Assembly: GCA_918026815.1 (NCBI GenBank)
Contig: CAKJVC010000193.1
Span: 186,001-250,000 of the forward strand
Reading direction: 5' to 3'
Source: Chalara sp. BL73
Taxonomy: Eukaryota; Ascomycota; Leotiomycetes; Helotiales
DNA length: 64,000 bases
Positions within the stretch are counted from its first letter, which is position 1. Each line of letters starts with the position of its first letter. The position numbers were made by a program, and so were the translations under genes. Shown here in pieces: positions 47,824-58,216 of this stretch. Below the pieces are notes generated by a model. It made no database searches. It saw only the letters and a list, made by a program, of their open reading frames with translations, and was not told the origin of the DNA.

Positions 47824-48086
47824 TTGGGGGATGGCAAAATACATCCTCAGTAGTTTCTCATTATATAAAATAGGTTCTAAACAATTTACTAAATAAGTGC
47901 TGTAACTGCCATACCCAGAGGATTAATACCTCGGATGACGTCACGGTCAACCAATCAGGAATGATGATTAATACAAGATATTACACAAATACAGAGCGCT
48001 ATATATTTTATGAAATAGCAAATCTGCCACCAAATCACAAACTACCATACTTGTTATCATCACTTTCATACTCGGAGTTGTAGGAC
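47824..48086. other. Intergenic between aldolase and dehydrogenase
   Basis: AT-rich 263-bp spacer holding the aldolase terminator and the dehydrogenase promoter. A TGACGTCA CRE-like palindrome is visible near 47937. Confidence 0.5.
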
Positions 48087-49524
48087 ATGGCAGCCCTAGG
48101 AGAAACATATAAGCTGGCATTCCCTCCAAATCCCAAGCCATACATCTCTACGGGCCGCCCATTCCCCGAAGCATGTGCACATCACCTTGCGAACACGTTC
48201 CATGCCTCCAAAGTCTATGTCATTGTCTCTAACTCTATAAGTAAGACCGATAACTTCACCGAACTACAAAATACGTTAGGAAACAAGATAGTGGGGATAA
48301 GGCGAGGAATCAAGCCTCATACTCCTTGGGACGATGTCCTCGAGATCATAAAAGACGTGCAAGAGAAAAGCGCAGACGCCATAGTAACCCTCGGGGCCGG
48401 CTCGCTAACAGACGGAGCAAAAGTCATCGTGTTTGTGAGTTTTCCCGTTCCCATACCCAACCCGAAACTGACCGAAAACATGCCCTAGCAAACAACGTGA
48501 CCACCCTCGAAGGCCTCGCCAGCCTCTCTGCGGATGCAAACCCCCAGAACCCAAAGCCATGCTCCATCCCTGTGATCAATATCCCGACGTCCTTGTCCGG
48601 AGGCGAATACTCGCCGTTCGCCGGCGCCACGGATATGAGGTCCCGGCATAAGGCTAGCTTTAGCCATCCGTCGATGGGCGCGAATCTTATTATTCTTGAT
48701 CCTGCTTTGAGCGTTAGCACACCCGCGAGTATATGGCTTTCTACTGGCATCAGGGCCGTGGATCACTGTGTGGAGGGCTTGTGTTCGCTCGATGCGCGGA
48801 AGGGTGCGGAGAACGACGCTGCCTTTGAGAGGGGCTTGCGGATGCTGGTGTCGGGTTTGCTTGTTACGAAAGAGAATTGGGAGGATGAGGAGGCTAGACT
48901 GAGGGAAATGGAGGGAGTTGTGGAGGCGATGAGAGGATTGGGCTCAGGTAGTAATGCTGGTGAGTGTCATCTTGCTTCAGGGATTTCATGAGTTTGACTT
49001 ATTACACGCTATTGAGGAATGCCTAGGCGATGGCGAGAGAGTGAAATTGTGTTAGCGATAATATGTGCTCACCGTGCTCACGTTAAATAGTTCCCATGGG
49101 TGGCTCTCACGGCATTGGCCATCAGCTTGGCCCTTTGGGGGTTGGGCACGGAGAGACAAGCTGCATCATGCTACCTGCAATTTTGAAATACAACTATAAA
49201 CACGGAAACGAGAAGGCGAGAAAACTGCAACAAAAAGTCCTAGACATATTCTGGGGAGATGAAACAGTGGCTGAAGTCCTCAGCAAGAGAGGGCTAAAGA
49301 AGGAGACTGCGGATGCGGGGGATGTAGTTGGTGCCGTAGTGAGCGAGCTTGGGATGCCACGAAGCCTCAAGGATGTGGATGTTGGGAGAGACAAATTAGA
49401 TGCTTTGGCTGCAAACTGCTTGAAGGACCGTTGGCTGAGAACTAACCCGGTGCCTTTGACTGAAAAGGAGCAGGTGTTGGAAGTTTTGGAGATGGTAGTT
49501 GGTGATGAAAAGAGCAGCTTATAG
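48087..49524 (+). CDS. Iron-type alcohol dehydrogenase (maleylacetate reductase-like)
   Basis: NAD(P)-dependent group III dehydrogenase. Exons approximately 48087..48438, 48489..48959 and 49091..49524; 418 residues if the weak GTTTTC donor at 48439 is used. Nucleotide binding is marked by TLGAGSLTDGAK; metal ligands by GIRAVDHCVEGLCS and GGSHGIGHQLGPLGVGHGETS. The closest group in memory is maleylacetate reductase, the enzyme that feeds chlorinated and hydroxylated aromatics into central metabolism. The consensus donor GTGAGT at 48435 with the CCCTAG acceptor would be the natural intron, but it leaves the frame one base short; a single extra G before the donor would restore it. The second intron (131 nt) joins GSNA to VPMGGSH cleanly. 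It converges with the esterase with a 28-bp gap. Confidence 0.85.
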
Positions 49525-49552
49525 AAATTCTCAGTCACCGTATTAGATAAAC

Positions 49553-50863
49553 CTATACATACACCTCTTTAAGTAGCCATTTAGATACACTCTTCAGCAT
49601 TTCCGTCCGCCTCTTCTCCACTCGAATCTTATCCTGCCCTGAGGCTGGCATCATTTCGAATCCTGAATTAGAGCGTCAGCAAAACCACCAGCCCAGAACA
49701 GTCTATGTCACCAATAAATTCTAAAAGAGGAAAGTCCTACGCACCATGTTTCTCGCCTATAATCTTCTCAAACGTTACACCTCCTTTCTCCCAATTGGGA
49801 CCAGAGGTAACAACCTCGCCACTTCGTTCGCTTGCCAATCGCTCGGCGAGAATCTCTGATTCTCGGCACAGAAGATCAAGTTCGCAGCCAATAATATAAA
49901 GCTTTGGTGGGAGCTTTGATGAGGGCGCATAGACGGGGCTTAGTTGAGGATCTTTAAGGTTGGTACCCGCTGGGACGTATCCCCAATTAAACATTGGGGC
50001 GATGTTTGCTAGAGGGTCGGGCTGCGTGATTCAGATGTTAGCATTGTACCGATGAGAAGACAATAATGCTCAGTAGAGTTCTATCTTTAGGAGAACGAGC
50101 TGGAACAGAGATTTATGTTTAAGGAAGATACATACTCCAGCATGCGCCGGTCTAGTCGCGAGTCTATGTGCCTAAGTTAGTCCAAGATCCACACAGATTC
50201 ATATCAGCCTCGACTGAACACTCAAGATGACCCTATCGTTACTTACTTTGCTTTAGTATCTGTCGCGAAATCGAGCGGAGCATAAAAGGACGCCACGCCC
50301 CCGATCTTCCCATGCAAAGCCTCATCCTGGCTCACAGCAAGAGCAAGATTAGCACCGGCGCTGAATCCACCAATAGCCACCCTCTTTCCATCGAAAGGGA
50401 GCGTCTCATCCGCCAAAACGTCTTTCACTGCTTTGGTCAAAGCATTCAGGGGAGCAGGGTACGGATGCGCAGGAGCCTTCGGGTAGTCTAGACTAACAAC
50501 AAGGAAGTTGTTATTGTCACTGAACTCCCTACAGAAGCGATCATCCACCATTGGAGAGCAGATTGTGAATCCGCCTCCGTGGATATCGAGATATAGAGGT
50601 AGAGGCGCATCACCGCTCTTCCATGACTTCGGAACAAACACGCGGTTTGTGAGGCCTTTTTGATAGACTTTGAGGAAGGTGGGCGAGCCTTGCTTTTGGT
50701 GGATTCCGAGGAGTGATACGATGTTAAAGTAGGATGTAACGAAGCCTTTAATGATGTGGGCTCGGACAAAGAAGTGGAGGCGTTGAAAGAGGGAGAAGGC
50801 AGGTGCTGGGAGGGTGGGTGGAGTACCCATGCCTCCTTGAGGGACTGGAGGTAGCGTGGACAT
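49553..50863 (-). CDS. Alpha/beta hydrolase, hormone-sensitive-lipase family esterase
   Basis: Serine esterase or lipase. Exons 50247..50863, 50136..50163, 49745..50021 and 49553..49662 (introns 83, 114 and 82 nt); 343 residues. The oxyanion-hole motif HGGG is at 95-98 and the nucleophile elbow GFSAG at 166-170. The acid and His of the triad are probably in IIGCELDLL and near GEKHGF, the latter across a splice junction. There is no signal peptide, so it is probably intracellular, with a possible amphipathic segment at LFQRLHFFVRAHIIKG. The start is the ATG before STLPPVPQGG; upstream in-frame codons lack ATG. Its position beside the aldolase and dehydrogenase suggests ester cleavage in the same pathway, but this is inference. 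Confidence 0.88.
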
Positions 50864-51594
50864 TGTAGTAAGAATTGGAAACTTATTGTCCTGAGGAATA
50901 TACACAACTGAAGCTATCAGACTGACAAGCTAATCCAACAGCAACGAAAGAGCTGAGCTGCTTAACGAATTTGCATGAAATTTTCACAGAGCAACAGGCT
51001 TAAAACCTAAATCAGTATCGGCTCATGCGCACAAGAGTGTATACAGAGAGCTAGAGACATAAAGTATACATTTATATATTGAGGTTTGTAAAGGACAGAA
51101 TAAGATAACGTACAGTACATACAAATCCACGGAACGTGGTATGTCTCGTGTTCGTCTTCGTTTGTGAAGTTGGCTATTGGTATCAGTTTCATGTGAGCGC
51201 CAAGCCCCAAACCCTCCTGTTGCCGTTGAAACACAGGCATTTTCGCCTCGGTTACCGTCGATTGACCAATCAGATAGTTTAACCCTGCCAGCTGCTGTCA
51301 TTGGCTATAGCTCCAATCAAGACATGCAGCATGATGGGAGCAGTCGACTTTACCCGGACCGACATCCCCAGATGCTCCGTCATAAAATGGTTGCCTGATC
51401 GGTCGGCGGCGCAGCAAAATGCTTTGATACAGACATATCAATTTGAGATATCAATCTATCTGAAAGGAACATTCATGCAGTTCGAATTGTGAAATTGGGG
51501 TGCCGTCAACAGCTCAATAAGTTTGACGCCATTTGAGCATATAGATATATTCGTGCCAGTTATCATTTATTTGTCTGCAGATCAACCATTTAAG
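50864..51594. other. Divergent promoter region of the two hydrolases
   Basis: Head-to-head 731 bp between the esterase (-) and the TAP-like hydrolase (+). Open frames here overlap one another on both strands and carry no motif. Confidence 0.5.
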
Positions 51595-54339
51595 ATGGAT
51601 AGACATTCTGAAGAAGTTTTGCGTACCAAAGTCAGCCCCTTTGATGAAGTCCGCAATTTAGTCCAGCAAGATGAGAAGCGATCAATGGAACCGAATACGC
51701 TGGTAAACCCTTCCATCCAGGCTGCGAAGCCGCCATTTATACGTAGGAAATGGGTGGCTGTTGTGCATGCTGCTCTTTTGTTATTTGTATGGTGGTGTGT
51801 TTACTCAGATCTCTTTCCGACCTGGGAGCGACCAATTCACTACGAGAAGCCTGATGGAACCAAGCTGTGGGACTTTGACGAGGTATTGTGCCAAACAGAA
51901 GTACTGGCTTGAAGTCTAACTCCTGCCTAGATTATCCCAAGTGAGAAACTGGAATGGCATCCTTGTTTTAATGCGACACTTGGTCTGCAATGTGCTCGCT
52001 TGACCGTATGTACAAGAATATTTTCATCATGAATTTGCCCTGTAGAACACCCAGACGGATATCTCTGGGAAAATTTAGGTCACCAAAGCTACAATTTGTC
52101 CCGTTAGAACAAAACTGCGAGCAGATGATATCGTACCTAGAGGGTGCTTGAAGCTGACTGCTTAGGTGCCAATGGACTACCATCGTCCGCTCAATGAGTC
52201 GAAAGACAATCCAAAAGTCCATATTGCACTAATTCTAGCTCCTGGAAAACACACTGGAGAGAAGAAGGTTTCTACTTCGCCATTGATTCTCAACCCCGGT
52301 GGTCCTGGTGGATCGGGAGTACAGCTCGTGTGAGTAATTATGTGTTTCTTGCTCGTAGTTCATCTGTCTGTGTCCACTTATTGCATGTTCTGTTCGTATT
52401 TCTAACTACCATCATGCTCAGACGAGCGATTTCAAGCTTCAAGCTTCGCGAAACACTTGGTGAGGATCAAGACATTGTGGGCTTTGATCCTCGTGGCATT
52501 GGCGCAACAATGCCTCGTGCGGACTGTTTCTCATATGGTCCGGATGGTAAAACGACAGACCCATCATCCTTTGATGGAGGCGAGGATTATGCCACAGGCA
52601 ACTTTCATCGTACGATGTGGCAATTAAGTGGATTAGAAGTAGGTTTGGCAAATTCTACTTCTGGTTCTCTGCAGAAGCTGGATGCTCGCGCGAGAACTCT
52701 AGGAAAGTTGTGCCAAGAAAAAGATTCTGTCCATGGAAAGGACAGTATACTGAAATATGTGCACACCCCGAGTGTTGCAAGAGATATGATCTCCATCGTT
52801 GACGCTTGGGATGAGTGGACCGAAAGTTTGGGGAAGAAGTCAAGGGTTGTTTGCAACTCTGAAAACGAAGTTTCGCCCAAAGTTATTCACAAGAAGGAGA
52901 ATCTGCATGCTCTCTCACATGGCACCGGTTCCTTTGAAGCCACGAATGCCGGAACCTACTCCCTTGACACCAAAGGGAAATTGGTATATTGGGGTTTCTC
53001 ATACGGTGTATGTTATCAGATTGGTCTAGATGTTCCACATGACTAATACCTGGTAGACTTTACTTGGTGCCACATTTGCATCTATGTTCCCAGATAGAGT
53101 AGGCCGAGTGATATTAGATGGTGTTGTCGATGCCGATCTCTACGTCTCACCTATTTGGAGTGACAGCATCAGAGATACTGACACCAGTATGTATATATGG
53201 CCATCCCTACATTTGCCTTTAATCTATTATATTGTGATATCTGAAGCCTTTTCTAACAAGCCTATTATTTAGTCTCCGACTCGTTTGCGAAATACTGCCA
53301 AGAAGCCGGGCAAGGCTGTGCGCTCTATCGCAAAGGCGACACTGTGAAAGACATCAATGATCGGTTCTATGGGCTTTTAGAGAGTCTGAAGGATCGGCCA
53401 ATCACCGGTGTTGACAAAAGGACCATGTCACCTGTAGTCATAAACCATAGCCAAATAAAGGCGCTCCTATTCTCAACACTTTATTTACCTACAGTCAGCT
53501 TTCCGGCCGTCGCGTATCTATTCGATCTTCTTTATAGAGAACAGCGGGATTTCCTTGCTACGATTCTGGGTGGTAGTGCCATTTACGACAGAAATCCATT
53601 GTGTGCGTCTCCATTGCCAAGTTGGACATATCCGTCTGAAGCCCAGGCTGCTATCATGTGTAGCGATAAACGCTATCCTGTGAGTAAACATACAGCATCC
53701 ATTGTCTCTCTCTAACAATAACAGCTCAATGAAAGTATTCCAAATCTCGAGGAAAGATTTCAGAAACTATCCAAAGTGTCATTCTTTGCAGATGTCTGGA
53801 TAACCATCATGCTAGGTTGTGACGGGTGGCGCATAGAGGCGGTAGATCCACCTATGCGATGGGACGACCATCCTGCACACAAATCTAAACCCATCAAGAC
53901 AGCATTTCCTGTCCTGTTCATTGGAAACACTGCTGATCCAGTAACACCTCTCTTCGCCGCTGTCAAAATGGCGAAGAAATTCAAGGATGCTGGGCTTATT
54001 GAGCAACATTCTGAGGGTCATTGCAGTCTTGCCGCAGTTTCCAAATGCACTATACACAAAATCCGGGACTACATCAGAGAAGGTAAAGTCCCCCCGCCTC
54101 CAAAGGAGGGCACGGATCTAAACGATGGCGTCTGGGATAAATGCGACGCCGACGAATGGCCATTCCATCCATATAATGGGGATGAGTATATAACGAAGGG
54201 AGGCGCTGAGGTGACTAAAGAGGCGGAAATGATGAATGCTATGAAGGAGATGCAGGGAGCATTCAGAAAGTTCAGATTCTATGGCCAGCCAGAAGTTCTT
54301 CCTGAGATTGTTCCCCTTGGTTTTGAAAATCAGCTATGA
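51595..54339 (+). CDS. Membrane-anchored TAP-like alpha/beta hydrolase (S33 type)
   Basis: Probable extracellular or vacuolar aminopeptidase-like serine hydrolase. Exons 51595..51882, 51931..52005, 52166..52329, 52422..53007, 53057..53186, 53273..53679 and 53725..54339; 754 residues. A cytosolic tail of about 52 residues is followed by one membrane segment (WVAVVHAALLLFVWWCVY), giving a type II topology. The hydrolase core shows ILNPGGPGGSG (oxyanion loop), GFDPRGIG, the nucleophile elbow WGFSYGTLLGA, and in the C-terminal TAP-like domain FIGNTADPVTP (acid) and EGHCSLA (His). All three catalytic residues are present. Family members remove N-terminal di- or tripeptides or cleave secondary metabolites; the substrate cannot be told. 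The second intron (160 nt) is longer than the others. Confidence 0.9.
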
Positions 54340-54846
54340 GCCAGGACAATATTGGATATGCAAAGCACATATGGAGCCTAGTTCTGCTGTTGGAATAAAC
54401 AAAGGGTTTTGTTCCTAAAATAATATAGTGTGTTGTAGTTTACAAACCAAAATGCATTCTTTTCTCATAATATTTAGGAAGATTGGAAGCTGATATTTAG
54501 CAATTTCTCACATGAATGTTGAAGATTTAAATGCATTAACAGTAATGTCATCAGAATAGATCAGCTCTGGTAGGTAATGAAATGGATTTAGAAGTTAAGC
54601 ATGATACCATTTACGTGTTTGACTTTATTTTAAAAAAGTACCTGACCTTTGCAGTTTAACTTTGAGTGATGATTTACAATTTAATTTGGCTGAGTTGAAA
54701 GGTTAGGCTTTGGGAAAAAGGGGTTCCATCACGTGGTAAAGCACGCTAAAAACTTGGCACCAAAAATATGCTATCCTCTCCAGAAAACAACAGCATTTTT
54801 GTCATCTCCTCTCTCCTTTCTGTACTTTCTATTCCATTAATTGAAG
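54340..54846. other. Intergenic, promoter of mitochondrial EF-Tu
   Basis: No coding frame. A CT-rich tract at about 54800-54835, just before the start of the EF-Tu gene, looks like its transcription start region. Confidence 0.5.
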
Positions 54847-56285
54847 ATGCCGGCATTTGTAAGATCAGTCGCTCCATTTCTGCGCACAGCACGGTCTGCT
54901 CTGCAGTCCGGTAACTCCGTCAATCCTCTGCGATATGCTCTGCAGCAGCAAAATAGAGCTGCGTTCATAAATGCCACTCGTGGTTATGCTGCAGCTTTCG
55001 AGCGGTCGAAACCACACGTCAATATCGGTACGCTGCCTAGTAATTTCAATGAGGAGCTCTACTGACCGGATTAGGCACAATTGGTCACGTTGATCACGGC
55101 AAGGTACATCACGTTGGGCATAGCATGATATTTAGCAGTTAACAGAGTTTATAGACGACCTTGACAGCTGCAATCACAAAGAGACAGGCAGAGAAGGGAC
55201 TGGCAAGCTTTTTAGACTATGGTTCGATCGATAAGGCACCTGAGGAGCGGAAGCGTGGTATCACCATTTCCACAGCGCATATCGAATATGCTACTGAGGA
55301 ACGCCATTACTCTCACGTCGACTGTCCAGGTCACGCCGATTACATCAAGAACATGATTACAGGTGCTGCCAATATGGATGGAGCCGTCATTGTTGTCGCA
55401 GCTTCAGATGGACAAATGCCTCAAACAAGAGAACATTTGTTGCTTGCTCGCCAGGTCGGTGTCCAAAAGATCGTCGTCTTCGTCAACAAAGTCGACGCCC
55501 TCGAGGACCCTGAAATGTTGGAGTTGGTCGAAATGGAAATGAGAGAACTGCTGACTACATATGGTTTCGAAGGCGAGGAGACTCCTATTATTCTTGGATC
55601 TGCTCTTTGCGCTTTAGAGGGGCGAAGACCTGAAATTGGAGAGTCAAAAATCGATGAGCTTCTTGCTGCCGTTGATACCTGGATCCCAACACCGAAGCGT
55701 GAGCTCGACAAACCTTTTTTGATGTCCGTCGAGGACGTTTTCTCTATTCCCGGTCGTGGTACGGTCGCCTCTGGACGTGTGGAGCGTGGCATTCTGAAGA
55801 AGGATTCCGAAGTCGAGCTTATCGGAAAGACGGAGACGCCTATCAAGACCAAGGTTACCGACATCGAGACCTTCAAGAAGTCTTGCGACGAGTCCCGAGC
55901 GGGTGACAACTCGGGACTACTGCTACGTGGTATTAAGCGTGAGGACGTCAAGCGAGGGATGGTCATTGTCCAGCCAGGAACTACCAAAGCGCACAAGGAG
56001 TTCTTAGTCTCCATGTACGTGCTCACCAAGGATGAAGGAGGACGACACACCGGATTCGTCGAGAACTACCGCCCACAGATCTTCATCCGCACTGCTGATG
56101 AATCGGCGGCTCTTTTCTGGCCTGATGGAACCGAGGACAAAGGAAGGATGGTCATGCCTGGAGACAACGTCGAGATGAGATGCGAGATCTTCAACCCAGT
56201 TGCTTTGGAACAAGGACAGCGATTCAATATCCGTGAAGGAGGACGCACTGTTGCAACAGGAATTGTTACTCGTATCATCAAGTAA
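54847..56285 (+). CDS. TUF1: Mitochondrial translation elongation factor Tu
   Basis: GTPase that delivers aminoacyl-tRNA to mitochondrial ribosomes. Exons 54847..55027, 55075..55103 and 55155..56285 (introns 47 and 51 nt); 446 residues. Residues 1-50 form an Arg/Ser/Ala-rich presequence ending near [18 protein letters not shown]. All G motifs are seen: GHVDHGKT (G1), RGITI (G2), DCPGH (G3), NKVD (G4) and SAL (G5). Domains 2 and 3 follow ([35 protein letters not shown]) to a normal C terminus. A 29-nt exon encodes most of the G1 loop, and the splice falls exactly between GK and TT. Only one EF-Tu-type gene is in the window. Confidence 0.97.
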
Positions 56286-58216
56286 ACAATCAATATTTAT
56301 TGCGGTCACGTAGGTTGGGGAGGTTACGATATTGGCGGACACGATCTTCATTGTATACTTGGCTTTTGTGATGGGCGGGCATGGAAAAGGAGTCCTTTTT
56401 AATCAGCAAAAAATCTTTGTTGTAATGCCTGTACATTATCAACGAATCCTCCTCTCTTCTTCAAGCTATGTCTTCAGATTTGTACTATAGAGGCGCGGGG
56501 AAAATATAAAGCGATGTGCACAAGTTCGGGGCTGTCTGATAGGTGTGATAATTTATTCAGGGATCTCTTCACAGCCTTCCTTGTTGTGATATTACAAAAG
56601 AATGTCTGAGTATTCCAGGCTATCTCTTTCTTCCTTTCACTATCTAGAAACAATCTTTGGAACATTTTCAGGGGGCCGTCATTTCATTCCCCCTCCAATC
56701 TCTGGTCTGTTTATCCCAAGGTTCTAAGACATAAATGGCTCTGGTGGGTCAACCTTGGGAGCACTGAATCCTGACAGTATGTCAAAATCAAGCCTGCTCT
56801 TTAGCCTATTGTCAAATGGTAATTCACCGTCATGGAATTGTTCTTTTGCTAATTTGTATTTCCCTACCTTCGAGCTTTACAGCTAGGCTATCTTAGAAGT
56901 AGAGGTGGTAGAAGTTACTGGAATAATGCGTGCATGTATCCGTGTAACCATTATGTCTCTTGGAAGTTATGATGAACAATAAGCAAGGACTAATTGTCGT
57001 TCCAAGCTTCACTGTTCAAGCCCAGCCATCAACCGTGTACTTGATTGCGTTTAAAGACAACGTAATTAGTGCTTTACACGAGCTGGTTCAGATAAACGTT
57101 AACAGATAGAATGTTGGCACGTGATACCTATTCAGGAGATGTGCTGACTCTGAATACTGCGACCGGAGCTCGATAACGTCGTTTCGAAGCTGATAAGTTG
57201 TTTGGGGGGGGGGGGGAGGTGATAGCTTGTTTTATAGTTTTAAACTTTGTTTGCAAAGGTTGTTCCCATTCTATCACTTGCTGCAATAAGCCAGGCATGC
57301 GGATATATTTTGATGAGATTAAAGAAATCTAAAGAGGAGGAAGGAGTGGTATCTCAGAAATTTCGTCTTGCTCCCATATCACGGACCGAAAATATTGTGA
57401 TGCGACTCCAGGTCTACCACAATATGGGTGATTTTCTAAGAGTCCCCACAATATGCACGATAATTCTTTGCTCTAATGCAGTGGCCGAGAATAAATCACA
57501 GGAAACCCACAAATAACTCTTCACAACCCAGAAAATATATAGCAAAACTTTAGCACGATGGGGTAGGGCATGCTGGAATTCCTTGATGCAAATGACTTCG
57601 TGATATGATAAGTCCAGGAGAATGATTGCTCTTCCAAGCCGTGAAATAAATCGCAAGAATTTAACTTCCTTGACTAGGCCAAATTTCTCCTGCCTGCTAC
57701 GTACTGAAAATTAAGCCTAGTTACTTTTTTTTCCCTCGAAATATTCTGTAATATTTTGGATCTTTCTACGTGCCAGAAATTTGTTGCCTTGATATTAGTT
57801 AGCGGCAATTAATGACTAGCCTCCGGAGTATGGAGAGCTCTTTCACTATTAATCGTGAAATATGTACCGGTTATCTGTTAGAAAATATTGCGCATTCTGA
57901 AGGTATTGAATGCAGTAATGTTTCGAAATCAGTCAAGGAGATAACCTAGACACATGCCAGACCGAATAATCACACCGCGAGCGTCTGAACAGTTTCAGTG
58001 AACCAAGGGCAACATATGAATAGACATAAAATGGAACAATGATAAGTCCGTATTACATTGAGATACTCATTGCTGTAGGCATGTATTTTATTCACTTCTA
58101 TATTTGGCGCAAAGCCGCAGCATGTTCATGTGTACTATGCAGGTCGTGCTGAAGAAATTACCAAGCTTCCTTGCTGCCCCATTTCATGTCAACTCCCAGT
58201 CATGATATGTCCATAT
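56286..58216. other. Convergent intergenic region, no supported gene
   Basis: About 1.9 kb between the tail-to-tail EF-Tu and CAND1 genes. It contains a 13-G run (57204-57216) and only short frames. The 89-codon frame at 57247 has no recognisable features. Confidence 0.4.
57204..57216 (+). repeat. Homopolymer run of 13 G
   Basis: Uninterrupted G tract in the EF-Tu/CAND1 intergenic region. Such runs are prone to length error in sequencing and to slippage. Confidence 0.95.
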
